From the NCBI GenBank assembly GCA_021791495.1, contig JAJYWN010000063.1, positions 1-64,000 of the forward strand: 64,000 nucleotides of DNA. Direction: 5' to 3'. The notes beneath the pieces are model-generated. The model was given only the letters and a program-made list of their open reading frames with translations. It was not told where the DNA came from and searched no databases. Within the stretch, counting starts at the first letter, position 1. Each line of letters starts with the position of its first letter. Origin of the DNA: Bacillota bacterium. GTDB lineage: Bacteria > Bacillota > Sulfobacillia > JAJYWN01. Position numbers and translations under genes: made by a program. This document shows positions 16,997 through 25,736 of the stretch, piece after piece.

Positions 16997-18591
16997 CGCT
17001 TCTGGTCTTGCTCCTAACCCTGCTTACCTGCCTCTCGTCCGTGGCCATCGCCGAAGTGAAGGGGAATGGGCTCTTCCAAGGGTTCCCCATCGTCAACCTC
17101 AAGGTCAATGGCGAGGCGGTCCAAAGCGATGTGCCCGCCATCAACTTCAATGGCCGCACCTTGGTACCGTTCCGGGCCATCGGGGACGCCATTAGGGCCA
17201 AGGTCGGCTGGGACGGTGAAACCCAGACGGCTAGTCTGGACACGCCGGACCTGAACGCGGAAGTGGGGGTTCTACAGGCCCTCTTTGATGCCGTCAAGCC
17301 GAGCACCACAGGCGGCGTGGTGGTGCCGTCGGCCATCAAGGCTGGCGTGAACACGGTCAAGATTGTGGGTTGGGGACTCCCGGTCAAGAACACCGAAATG
17401 GGCGTCATTCTGGTGAGGGAAGGTGCGCTCCAGAGCTCGGATGGAAAGGACCTGCAATCCGGGGTCCTAACGGTGGCGCCAAATGGCGTTCTTCTCCAGG
17501 ATACCGGTTCGCCGGAACGCAGGACCACTCGCTGGGGTGAGCTCTCGAGTGGGTTTTCGGACGTGAACCACTTGTCGATTCTAGGTGACGTCCAGAGGCT
17601 AGGAAAGGTCCATGTGGATGAGTACGGAAGGTTCGCCGGCGAATTCCGATCTGAGTTCCGATATGTCGGCACTCTGCACGTGTGGTTAGTTCCGGTCTGG
17701 GACTGGGCCGGGTTCACCGGCATGCTATGGGACCAACCCAGTCCCACGAAGACGGCCTTCGCAGACTTGGCGACCTTGACCGTCGGTCCCAATCCCCACC
17801 TGGTGGTATGCGGCGGGACATCGTTCTACCGAGTTGCCCCGCCTCCTCTCGTCGTAGACGATGCTTTTACCGGCCTTGCCCTGTGGGCATATGGTCTGGC
17901 ACCTGGAACGCCTGTCATTTTCCGGGTGGACGGAAAGCTCATTGGGCCGCTCGTCAGTCCCCATGGCGGACTCAACCGCTACCCTGAGACAGATCCTGAG
18001 GGACGGCTCTTCCAACTCCAGGGTGAGGATCGCCACATCTTCGGAGTGGAAGACCTGCCCGCTGAACAACTCTTCCGCTGGGCTAAGGATGGATCCTTCG
18101 ATGATAAGGTCGTACCGGTCCCGCTGGGAGAGGCCTTCAATAGCAGGGCCGATGCCGGTGGGCTGGCTCACGCATCCGCGAACTTCCCGGTACACGTATT
18201 AGGCACCGTTGACAAGATGGCCCCGTTCCCAGTGGGGGACCACACCGTAGAAGCGTTTCCCTCCGGTTCAGCCGTGCCCCTTGCGTCTGCCACCTTCGAG
18301 GTCCGTCCCCAATCTCCGATAACCGCAAGCCTCGAACGTCAGGTCGAGTGGCATGCGGATGGCACGCTAACCTACAGGGGTCAGATTCACGTGTCCGGTC
18401 TCTGGCCCGACCGTGTGGCCTCGGTATCGGTAGCAGACCCCCCCGAGCGAATGCCTTTTCCCGATGGGACGCTTACCGTTGGTTTCGTCTTGAAGGACCG
18501 GGTGAAGACCTTTTTTCCCAATTTCACGACGGTGTACCAGGAAGGGAAGGGTGGGGTCCGGGTACTGATAGACCTGCCCGAAGGACCGTAG
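16981..18591 (+). CDS. Secreted stalk-domain (CuAO-N) protein, tandem copy 1
   Basis: About 536 residues. The start is TTG 16981: it aligns with the GTG starts of the two downstream copies and follows GAGGGGTG. A signal peptide (ALLVLLLTLLTCLSSVAIA) is followed by one copper-amine-oxidase-N/stalk domain (FNGRTLVPFRAIGDAIRAKV). A conserved region follows (VKIVGWGLPVKNTEMGV...), then Ig-like or beta-rich segments with APFPVGDHTVEAFPSGSAVP-type sequence. This domain is a wall-associated module and does not imply amine oxidase activity. The next two genes are close paralogues, separated by about 60 nt, with matching leader sequences. Confidence 0.75.
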   Translation: MRRKVALLVLLLTLLTCLSSVAIAEVKGNGLFQGFPIVNLKVNGEAVQSDVPAINFNGRTLVPFRAIGDAIRAKVGWDGETQTASLDTPDLNAEVGVLQALFDAVKPSTTGGVVVPSAIKAGVNTVKIVGWGLPVKNTEMGVILVREGALQSSDGKDLQSGVLTVAPNGVLLQDTGSPERRTTRWGELSSGFSDVNHLSILGDVQRLGKVHVDEYGRFAGEFRSEFRYVGTLHVWLVPVWDWAGFTGMLWDQPSPTKTAFADLATLTVGPNPHLVVCGGTSFYRVAPPPLVVDDAFTGLALWAYGLAPGTPVIFRVDGKLIGPLVSPHGGLNRYPETDPEGRLFQLQGEDRHIFGVEDLPAEQLFRWAKDGSFDDKVVPVPLGEAFNSRADAGGLAHASANFPVHVLGTVDKMAPFPVGDHTVEAFPSGSAVPLASATFEVRPQSPITASLERQVEWHADGTLTYRGQIHVSGLWPDRVASVSVADPPERMPFPDGTLTVGFVLKDRVKTFFPNFTTVYQEGKGGVRVLIDLPEGP

Positions 18592-18651
18592 CCCGCGCTG
18601 CAGTAGCCGCACGTCGCAGCCGGACCCAAATCGTCCTGAGAGGTGTTGAAC

Positions 18652-20187
18652 GTGAAGCGCCAGACAGTTTTCGTGGTGGTTCTCCTCTCCTTGCTGGTGG
18701 GCCTCTCGTCCGTGGCCATCGCGGAGGTAAAAGGAAACGGCCTGTTCCAAGGATTCCCCATCGTCAACCTCGAGGTCAACGGCAAGGCTGTCCAGAGCGA
18801 CGTGCCCGCCATCAACTTCAACGGCCGCACCTTGGTGCCGTTTCGGGCCATCGGGGACGCCATTGGAGCCACCGTCGGTTGGGATGGTGAAACCCAGACG
18901 GCCAGCCTGGACACGCCGGACTTGAACGCGAAAGTGGAGGTTCTTGAGGCCCTCTTTGATGCCGTCAAGCCGAGCACCACAGGCGGCGTGGTGGTGCCGT
19001 CGGTCCTCAAGGCCGGCGTGAATACGGTCAAGATTGTTGGTTGGGGACTCCCGTTCAAGAACACCGAAATGGGCGTCATTCTGGTGAGGGAAGGTTCGCT
19101 TCGGAGCTCGGATGGAAAGGACCTGCCAGCTGGAGCCTTGACGGTGGCCCCAAACGGGGCTCTTCTCCAGGATAGTGGCTTGCCGGAGCAGAGGATCACT
19201 CGTTGGGGCAAGTTTGCGGGTACGGGTGGCACACCAGGAAATGCCCATGTCGATGAGTACGGAAGGTTCGTCGCGGAATTCCAATCCGAATTCCAATGCG
19301 TGGGCACACTGCACGTCTGGTTGGTTCCGGTCTGGGACTGGGCCGGGTTCACGGGCCCGCTGTGGGATCAGCCCTCTCCTGCCAAGACGGCCTACGTCGA
19401 CCTGGCAACCGTGACCGTCGCCACCAGTCCCCATCTCGTGGCAAGCGGTGGGGGCTCATCGGGTCTTAAGCGTTGCGTCGTGGATGATGCCTGCACCTCC
19501 CTCAACCTATGGGCGTATGGGCTAACGCCCGGGATACCTGTCATTTTCCGGGTCGACGGAAAGCTCATTGGCGGTCTCTATTGCGATGCTGAAGCAGGTG
19601 CCAAGAGCTGGCTCTTCAAGCTCCAAGGTGAAGAACGCCGCGTCTTCGGAGTCGAAGATCTGCCCGCTGAACAGCTCTTCCGCTGGGCTAAAGAGGGATC
19701 CTACGATAAGGTCGTACCGGTCCAGCTAGACGAGGCCTTGAATAGCAGGGCCGATGCCAGTGGGCTGGCTCACGCATCCGCGAACTCCCCGGTTAACGTG
19801 ATCGGCACCAACAGCATGTTTGCCCCGTTCCCGGTGGGGGTCCACACTGCAGAAGTGTTTCCTTCCGGTTCAACCGCGCCCCTTACGTCTGCCACCTTCG
19901 AGGTCCGTCCCCAGTCTCCGATAACTGCAAGCCTGGATCGCCAGGTCGAGTGGCATGCCGACGGTCGGCTAACCTACAGGGGAGTGCTGCATGTGACTGG
20001 CCTGTGGCCAGACTGTGACGCCATAGTATCGATAACATCCGGGCAAACACCTTTACCTGACGGCACGCTGACCACCAGTTTTGTTTTCGAGAACATCGAA
20101 AAGACCCGATTTCCCATATCCTGCTGGGTGTCCCAGGAAGGTCGGCGGGGCATTCAGGTCTTGCTGGATCTGCCCGAAGGACCGTAG
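18652..20187 (+). CDS. Secreted stalk-domain (CuAO-N) protein, tandem copy 2
   Basis: About 511 residues, from GTG 18652 with GAGAGG eight nucleotides upstream. Signal peptide, stalk domain (NGRTLVPFRAIGDAIGATV) and C-terminal half match copy 1 closely along the whole length, including FGVEDLPAEQLFRWAK and the SPITASLDRQVEWHADG region. A shorter segment after GRFVAEF and a smaller central insertion account for most of the length difference. Its 5' leader and first roughly 230 nt are almost identical to copy 3, which points to recent duplication or gene conversion. Confidence 0.75.
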   Translation: MKRQTVFVVVLLSLLVGLSSVAIAEVKGNGLFQGFPIVNLEVNGKAVQSDVPAINFNGRTLVPFRAIGDAIGATVGWDGETQTASLDTPDLNAKVEVLEALFDAVKPSTTGGVVVPSVLKAGVNTVKIVGWGLPFKNTEMGVILVREGSLRSSDGKDLPAGALTVAPNGALLQDSGLPEQRITRWGKFAGTGGTPGNAHVDEYGRFVAEFQSEFQCVGTLHVWLVPVWDWAGFTGPLWDQPSPAKTAYVDLATVTVATSPHLVASGGGSSGLKRCVVDDACTSLNLWAYGLTPGIPVIFRVDGKLIGGLYCDAEAGAKSWLFKLQGEERRVFGVEDLPAEQLFRWAKEGSYDKVVPVQLDEALNSRADASGLAHASANSPVNVIGTNSMFAPFPVGVHTAEVFPSGSTAPLTSATFEVRPQSPITASLDRQVEWHADGRLTYRGVLHVTGLWPDCDAIVSITSGQTPLPDGTLTTSFVFENIEKTRFPISCWVSQEGRRGIQVLLDLPEGP

Positions 20188-20247
20188 TCCGTGCCAGAGT
20201 ACCCGTTTGTATCACTTAGGCCCAGACCGTCCTGAGAGGTGTTGAAC

Positions 20248-21627
20248 GTGAAGCGCCAGACAGTTTTCGCGGTGGTTCTCCTCTCCTTGCTTGTCGGCCT
20301 GTCGTCCGTGGCTATCGCGGAGGAAAAAGGAAACGGCCTGTTCCAAGGATTCCCCATCGTCAACCTCAAGGTCAACGGCAAGGCGGTCCAAAGCGACGTC
20401 CCCGCCATCAACTTCAACGGCCGCACCTTGGTGCCGTTCCGGGCCATCGGGGACGCCATTGGAGCCACCGTCGGTTGGGACGGCGAAACCCAGACGGCCA
20501 GCCTGGAAACCCCGGACCTCGAAGCGAAGGTCCAGGTCCTGCAGGCCCTGTTCGACGCGGTCAAACCCAGCGCCATGGGCGGCGCGGTGGTGCCGTCGAC
20601 CGCCCCCGCCGGCCCGGCAACCTTGAAGGTGGTCGGCTGGGGGCTTCCGGTCAAAAACGTGAAGATGGCCGTTACGCTGGTGCGGGAAGGTCTTTTCAAG
20701 AAAGCCGACGGAAGCGATTATCCGCCTGGTCCCATAGACGTTACTCCGAATGCTTTGCTCCAGAAGGCAACCGGCTACGTCTCTCCTGTGTCACGAGTTG
20801 CCTGGCCCTGGGCGCTATTGTCCCGGGAGATCCCGGGGTTCATTAGCGAGCCTTCAGTTCTCGGGGCTGTTGACGTTGATGATCAGGGACGATTCGCCGG
20901 TGAGTTTCGAACCAGTCTGCGCGAAGTCGGCCCGGAATATGTTTGGCTGGTCCCCGTCTGGGAGCCTGGTGACGAGACTTCCGTCAAAACCGCTATCGTT
21001 GACCTGGCGGACTTGACGGTCGGTGTTAGACCGAATCTAGTTATCGGCAGCCTCGGTCGCGTCACGGCCCCACCATGCGTCATTGATGACGGATACACTA
21101 CGCTAGGCTTGACCGTCTATGGTCTGGAACCCGGAACACCAATTCGTTTCACCATTGACTCCGAACCACTCATGGTCCGTGGCAGCAACGGACCGGTTCC
21201 CGCCCGCAACGACGGCACCGTTTTAGCTGGCCCCAAGGGGAAGGCATCAAATCCCTACGTGCTCAGCCCTTTCTCACCGGGCACTCACAAGGTGCAGGTA
21301 TTCCAGGCCGGCGTGGCGACAGCTATCGCTGAGGGCACGTTCGAGGTCCGACCCAGGACGCCTATTACCGTCGTGGCTAGCTGCCAGGTCCAATTGCGGC
21401 CTGACGGTAAAGTGACGTTGAAAGGTGAGGTTAGGGTCTCGGGTTTGTGGCCAGATTGCGAGGTCAGCGTTTGGGGTGAACAGTGGAGGTGGCCGTCTCC
21501 CGACGGCACGCTGACTGTGGCCATCTCGTACGACTACGATAAGTCGATATTCCCCTTGACCGAATGGGTCTCTCAGGAAGGACGTCCGGGCGTCAAACAA
21601 ACGATTGATCTCCCGGTAGGTCCATAG
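20248..21627 (+). CDS. Secreted stalk-domain (CuAO-N) protein, tandem copy 3
   Basis: About 459 residues, from GTG 20248 with the same GAGAGG leader as copy 2. The signal peptide and stalk domain are nearly identical to copy 2. The remainder is divergent: the LFRWAK segment is absent and the C-terminal beta region is shorter, though SPFSPGTHKVQVFQAG and the PITVVASCQVQLRPDGK region are still recognisable. A conserved N-terminus with a diverged C-terminus suggests ongoing diversification of surface proteins. Confidence 0.75.
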   Translation: MKRQTVFAVVLLSLLVGLSSVAIAEEKGNGLFQGFPIVNLKVNGKAVQSDVPAINFNGRTLVPFRAIGDAIGATVGWDGETQTASLETPDLEAKVQVLQALFDAVKPSAMGGAVVPSTAPAGPATLKVVGWGLPVKNVKMAVTLVREGLFKKADGSDYPPGPIDVTPNALLQKATGYVSPVSRVAWPWALLSREIPGFISEPSVLGAVDVDDQGRFAGEFRTSLREVGPEYVWLVPVWEPGDETSVKTAIVDLADLTVGVRPNLVIGSLGRVTAPPCVIDDGYTTLGLTVYGLEPGTPIRFTIDSEPLMVRGSNGPVPARNDGTVLAGPKGKASNPYVLSPFSPGTHKVQVFQAGVATAIAEGTFEVRPRTPITVVASCQVQLRPDGKVTLKGEVRVSGLWPDCEVSVWGEQWRWPSPDGTLTVAISYDYDKSIFPLTEWVSQEGRPGVKQTIDLPVGP

Positions 21628-21687
21628 GAAGTGGCAGCCACCGAGGCCCAGAGTTGACGCCTCGGCAGCCCTGGAGGGAGTAGAGGA

Positions 21688-22548
21688 ATGAGCCGCGGTT
21701 TCCGAAGAGGCGCCTCTGTGATAGGCGCGTTGCTGCTGTTATTGATCCCGTCGGCGGTCCTGGCCAACGTCAACGGGCTGTTCGAAGGATACCCGGTGGT
21801 CAAGGTGCGGGTGAACGGTGTCGAACTCAGCCCCGACGTCCCGGGCATTAACTTCAAGGGGCGGACTCTCGTCCCGGTCAGGGCCATCACGGACGCACTT
21901 GGGGCCACTCTTAGCTGGGACTCGGCCACGTGGACGGCGGATATCCGCAGTTCCGCGGTGGCGTCGGCTGCGGGCGGAGCGGGGGTCTCGGGCGGGGGCG
22001 CGGCCGGTGGTGCGGGTGGCAGCGTAGTTGGCGGGGCGTCCGGTGGCGGCGTGTTGGGTGGCGCAGCCGGCGGATCCTTGGAAGACAGAGTCGCTGCCCT
22101 CGAATCCAAAGTGGCCGACCTGACCACCCGCCTAGACCAGGCCATGGCCACGATCGCCCAGCTTCAAAGCGCCGGCACAAGTGGCTCCTCCTCAGGAACC
22201 ACCACCAGTAGCGCGGGTTCCACCTCCGGGTCGACCTCAGCCCCCACGGGAACCGCGGGAACCGGCACCATCACCACCCCCGTTTTCCCCGGCTTCTTCA
22301 AAGACGTGAGCTACGACAATCCCGCGCTCTTCCTCCAGACCGGTCAGCAGACGAAGGCCACACCCGTCATCTTGAACGCCGCCGCCAGCATCCCGAACAA
22401 GAGCGGCATCGACGGCGTGGCGGTGGAGACTGCTTCGAAGTTTTCTTCTGGAAGTGGAAGGGTTTGGGATGGGGGATGCCAAGAGTTCAAGCAAGGGTTC
22501 AACCGTGAGGTAGCCACAGATTGGCGAGGCTGTGCTTTCCGGACATAA
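21688..22548 (+). pseudogene. Stalk-domain protein truncated by the leader repeat
   Basis: ATG 21688 has GGAGGGAGTAGAGG upstream. The product has a signal peptide (GALLLLLIPSAVLA), a stalk domain (FKGRTLVPVRAITDALGATL), a Gly/Ala/Ser-rich linker, a short coiled coil (SLEDRVAALESKVADLTTRL), a Thr/Ser linker and the start of a further domain (PGFFKDVSYDNPALFLQTG). From residue about 252 the frame runs through dispersed leader repeat copy 4, so the last 35 residues are repeat-encoded. I infer loss of the normal 3' end. A short functional product cannot be excluded. Confidence 0.6.
22441..22489 (+). repeat. Dispersed leader repeat, copy 4
   Basis: TTTTCTTCTGGAAGTGGAAG, then GGTTTGGGAT and GATGCCAAGAGTTCA, matching the copies near 639, 1654 and 10506. 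Unlike those, it lies inside an open frame and supplies the end of a truncated gene. It also sits about 130 nt upstream of the first Panacea gene, where it may have been its leader before the rearrangement. Confidence 0.6.
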
Positions 22549-22622
22549 GATAGCTGTGGGGATACTGGGGCGGAAAGACCAGCCGTCGCAAGCCCGGTCG
22601 CCGGCGGAAAGGGGGTACGGAC

Positions 22623-23117
22623 ATGACTCAGGTAAGTTACAGCGACATCGCGGACTACTTCATAGCCTTGTCCAACACCACCGAGAACCTGATCACGAAT
22701 CTCAAACTCCAGAAGCTGGTCTACTACACCCAGGCATGGCATCTGGCCATGCATGACAAGCCTGTCTTCCCCGAGTATTTTGAGGCTTGGGTACACGGTC
22801 CCGTTCTGCTCCCGCTCTATAACCAGTACAGGGGTCTCAAGTGGCATCCATTGGAACGAGATGACCTGACCGAAGGCAGTATTACGAAGCTGCGGGACAG
22901 GTTCGGACCGGAGCTTTGCTCACTAATCGATCAGGTGGTTGACCATTACTTTGGAATGACAGCCTACCAAATGGAACTCCAGGTTCATTCGGAGGAACCT
23001 TGGAGGCGGGCCCGCTTAGGTCTGAACGCGGACGAACCTTCCCACAACATCATTCAAAATGAATGGATGCGGGATTACTACCGCCGATTCTTGATAGATG
23101 AGCCGGAAGAGGATTAG
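22623..23117 (+). CDS. Panacea-domain (SocA/DUF4065-type) antitoxin-like protein 1
   Basis: A 164-residue protein with the Panacea fold, from ATG 22623 preceded by AAAGGGGG. Hallmarks are LKLQKLVYYTQAWHLAM near residue 30, EYFEAWVHGPVLLPLYNQY near 55, and a helical C-terminus. Panacea domains act as antitoxins that pair with varied toxins, including small membrane or nucleotide-acting partners. The downstream frame, whose start overlaps the end of this gene, is the expected partner position but is broken. Base composition is lower in GC than the flanking envelope genes, consistent with an acquired island. Confidence 0.8.
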   Translation: MTQVSYSDIADYFIALSNTTENLITNLKLQKLVYYTQAWHLAMHDKPVFPEYFEAWVHGPVLLPLYNQYRGLKWHPLERDDLTEGSITKLRDRFGPELCSLIDQVVDHYFGMTAYQMELQVHSEEPWRRARLGLNADEPSHNIIQNEWMRDYYRRFLIDEPEED

Positions 23118-23468
23118 CCCCCCGAATGACTTGAGAAAGGTCGGCGCCACAAAGGACCACATTGAGGTTTTTCCGGTTCTGAACGAACTGGTGAAGTTCT
23201 CATTCAAGTACCTTGATCTCGGTCGGGATTCTTCAAGGTCAACTTACTCAAATCCGAATACGGGCATGCGCTCAGGAGTCACGTGGTTAACTGGGAGGAC
23301 ACTACCGAGACTGGTTTTGGTATCCCAAACGAAGAGCAGCTGGTGGAGCAGCCGTGGCAGTTCCCGTTAACGTCTAACCAACACGGGCGAGTCATCGGTT
23401 TCTTCATCGGAAACGTGTTCTATGTCGTTTGGTTGGATCCGGATCACAGGCTATACCAGTCTGCGTGA
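23098..23468 (+). pseudogene. Frameshifted partner gene of Panacea protein 1
   Basis: Frame one, from 23098, encodes a sequence with NDLRKVGATKDHIEVFPVLN and ELVKFSFKYLDLGRD. Frame two, ending at 23468, continues with EYGHALRSHVVNWEDTTETG and HGRVIGFFIGNVFYVVWLDP, then DHRLY. These read as two ends of one protein. They are split by a frame change near 23225, and the middle appears too short, so there is probably also a small internal deletion. The position right after a Panacea gene suggests the cognate toxin or effector, now inactive. I cannot name the family with certainty. Confidence 0.6.
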
Positions 23469-23505
23469 GAGCATTTGATGGACCGAGTGAAAGGGGAGGG
23501 GAGAA

Positions 23506-23949
23506 ATGGCGACCGTATTCGACGTTGCCAAGTATATTCTCCAGAAGACCGGCCCCTTGGCAACCATGAAACTGCAGAAACTTGTCTACTATGCTCAGGC
23601 ATGGTCCACGGTCTGGGATGATCCACCTGACGCGCCACTTTTCGAGGAACCCGTGCAGGCGTGGGCCTTTGGTCCCGTAGTCGCTGTGCTATTCGAGGCA
23701 CATAAGGGCCACTATGCCGTCAATGCTGACTTCTTCAATCAAGGGGATGTCCCACGTTTGTCGCCTGCTCAAAAGGCCACAATCGACGCCGTTCTTGAGT
23801 TCTACGGTGGTCGGACTGCCCAATGGCTGACCAACCTGACCCACAGTGAAGCCCCCTGGATTCTTGCGCGGAAGGGCGTCCCAGAGGGTGAACGCGGGAG
23901 CGCTGAAATCACTCTCGAAAGCATGTCTCTGTACTATGCTTGCCTCTGA
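23506..23949 (+). CDS. Panacea-domain (SocA/DUF4065-type) antitoxin-like protein 2
   Basis: A 147-residue protein from ATG 23506, with GGGGAGGGGAG just upstream. It shows FDVAKYILQKTGPLATMKLQ and KLVYYAQAWSTVWDD, then PVQAWAFGPVVAVLFEAHKG and NLTHSEAPWILARKG, all typical of the SocA-like branch. It is diverged from the Panacea gene 400 nt upstream, so this is not a recent tandem duplication. No partner gene follows before the actin-like gene. It may be an orphan antitoxin, or act on the neighbouring broken system. Confidence 0.8.
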   Translation: MATVFDVAKYILQKTGPLATMKLQKLVYYAQAWSTVWDDPPDAPLFEEPVQAWAFGPVVAVLFEAHKGHYAVNADFFNQGDVPRLSPAQKATIDAVLEFYGGRTAQWLTNLTHSEAPWILARKGVPEGERGSAEITLESMSLYYACL

Positions 23950-24103
23950 GGAGACTAGACGTCCGTATGGTCAGGTAGGCGCTGCCAACGGTGTCTAACA
24001 CGCCAAAGTGCGTTAACCCTCAGCCCTCACATTTCAGCCCGGCCCCGCCGATATAAGAGATGAGCACGAATCATCTCACGGAACAATGGGGGAGGGCGCA
24101 CTC

Positions 24104-25168
24104 ATGGTGGAAGTCGGAGTGGACCTTGGGTATGGGTTTGTCAAGGCGACGGACGGGCGCGAGGGGTTCATGTTCCCCAGCGTGGTCGGCGCCGGCACAT
24201 CGGTGGGTGTGCTGCGGCTGAAGGACGTGCTGGCCGACCCCACCGACGATATGCGGGTCAGCGTTGACGGGCAGCTCTACTACGTCGGCAATTACGCCAT
24301 CCGGCGGTCACCGCGCGCGTTTCGCGGCATGTCGGTGAAGAGGGGTGAGGGGAACGCCTTGAAGGTGCTCTTCCTGGCCGCCCTGAGCCAGTTCGCCAGG
24401 GAGCCGGTGACCAGTTTCTCCGTGGTGACGGGGCTGCCGCCGGGGAGGATGGGACAGAGCGAGGAGCTGGTCCGCGCCTTGAAAGGCGAGCACCGCATGG
24501 TGCGGCATTCGGCGGACGAGAACCCGGCGCTGTCGCTGAAGGTGGAAGATGTGGCCGTCGTACCGCAGCCGGTCGGGGCGTATTGGGCCGAAGTCCTTGA
24601 CGGGGACGGGCAGGTACGGCAGGATTCGCCGTTGCTGCGCGGACGCGTGGGGGTCGTGGACATCGGGTATAAGACGTCCGACCTTGTGGTGATGGAAGAT
24701 ACGGAATATGTGCCGGAGCGCAGCACCACGGTGCCGGTGGGCGTGTCGTCGGCCTACGCCGAGATAGCGGAGAAGCTGGCGGCCAAGTACGGGGTGGAGA
24801 AGGAAACCTACGCGCTGGACGGCGCCGTGATCACGGGGAAGATGGTGGTCGCGGGGCAGGTGGCCGATATTTCGGAGGTGCGGGAGCCGGCCTTCGCGGG
24901 GCTGGCCACCAAGGTCGTGGCCGAGGTTTTGTCGACTTGGCAGATGTCGGAGTTCGCCAGTCTGCTGCTGGTGGGCGGCGGGGCCGTGGCCCTTGGGAAG
25001 TACCTGCTACCGCACCTGCCCGTCGCGACGGTGGTCGACGATCCGGTGACGGCCAATAGCCGAGGGTTCTGGGCTTGGGCGCACCGGTTGGGCGCGCGGG
25101 CGGCGACTGGGGCGGGATCGGTGGCGGCTGGGGCGGCGACGGGGCGGCGCAGCAGCGATGCGGCGTAA
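24104..25168 (+). CDS. ParM/StbA-like actin-like ATPase
   Basis: A 354-residue actin-fold protein. ATG 24104 is preferred over 24086 because GGGGGAGG lies between them at ribosome-binding distance. Phosphate-1 motif: VGVDLGYGFVKA near the N-terminus. Phosphate-2 motif: VGVVDIGYKTSDLVV near residue 190. Adenosine motif: LLLVGGGAVALG near residue 290. ParM-type proteins polymerise into filaments that move DNA, usually plasmids. No adjacent small DNA-binding ParR gene is seen. Instead the stop overlaps the start of a bactofilin gene by 11 nt. Role unknown: a chromosomal cytoskeletal element or a relic of an integrated replicon. Confidence 0.8.
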   Translation: MVEVGVDLGYGFVKATDGREGFMFPSVVGAGTSVGVLRLKDVLADPTDDMRVSVDGQLYYVGNYAIRRSPRAFRGMSVKRGEGNALKVLFLAALSQFAREPVTSFSVVTGLPPGRMGQSEELVRALKGEHRMVRHSADENPALSLKVEDVAVVPQPVGAYWAEVLDGDGQVRQDSPLLRGRVGVVDIGYKTSDLVVMEDTEYVPERSTTVPVGVSSAYAEIAEKLAAKYGVEKETYALDGAVITGKMVVAGQVADISEVREPAFAGLATKVVAEVLSTWQMSEFASLLLVGGGAVALGKYLLPHLPVATVVDDPVTANSRGFWAWAHRLGARAATGAGSVAAGAATGRRSSDAA

Positions 25169-25736
25169 GGTAGCGGGAGCGACCGGGGTCGGCGCGACTG
25201 CCAGGGCCGCCAGGTCTAATGGGTCTGCCGGGCCGCTGGCCGTGGTCGACGGGGAATTGCAGGGAGATTTCGAGGGGGGCAGGGGCGGCCTGGTCATAGT
25301 CGGCCCGCACGGCAAGTGCGCGGGGACGTTGAAGGCCGCCCGCCTCCGTATCGAGGGGGAGGTCCGCGGCGCCGTCGATGTCGAGACGGTAATCGAAGTC
25401 CTGCCACAGGGCCGGCTGACTGCCCGCGTCGAGCGGGGGCGGTTGGCGACGTCGCCGGGGGCGGTGGTCGACCTTCTTGAGGCGCCCAATGTGACTGCTA
25501 CGGTAGCTGCGCCTGCTGTGGCTACGGCCCCCACGTTCGCGACCAAGGCGACCTCAGCCTCCCCGCCCTCTGCCAAGATGACCGCTGCCCTGGCTACTGC
25601 GGCGCCCTCGACTGCCGTCAAGGCGGCCGCAGCCCCGGCGGCCCCCTCAACCCCAGTGACCGTCGCTGCAACCGCCACCCCCACGGAAACCAGGCGCAAA
25701 GTGGCTTTCAAGGGCGGTTATCAGGCCTGGCCCTAA
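25158..25736 (+). CDS. Bactofilin-like polymer-forming protein
   Basis: A 192-residue protein whose central region (about 28-105) is a bactofilin-type beta-helix: VVDGELQGDFEGG, GLVIVGPHGKCAGTLKAARL, RIEGEVRGAVDVETVIEVLP and QGRLTARVERGRLATSPGAV. The tail (about 115-185) is Ala/Thr/Pro-rich and probably disordered. Bactofilins self-assemble without nucleotide and scaffold envelope enzymes or DNA-segregation proteins. ATG 25158 overlaps the actin-like gene, implying translational coupling. The stop overlaps the convergent gene by 4 nt. Confidence 0.75.
   Translation: MRRKVAGATGVGATARAARSNGSAGPLAVVDGELQGDFEGGRGGLVIVGPHGKCAGTLKAARLRIEGEVRGAVDVETVIEVLPQGRLTARVERGRLATSPGAVVDLLEAPNVTATVAAPAVATAPTFATKATSASPPSAKMTAALATAAPSTAVKAAAAPAAPSTPVTVAATATPTETRRKVAFKGGYQAWP

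Noticed and set aside
2825-22548. Copper amine oxidase enzymes
   Set aside because: Only the N-terminal stalk domain is present in each protein. The catalytic domain with the topaquinone tyrosine is absent, so no oxidase function is claimed.
24104-25168. Integrated plasmid with a complete par locus
   Set aside because: No ParR-type gene, replication gene or convincing centromere-like iteron array was found around the actin-like gene.
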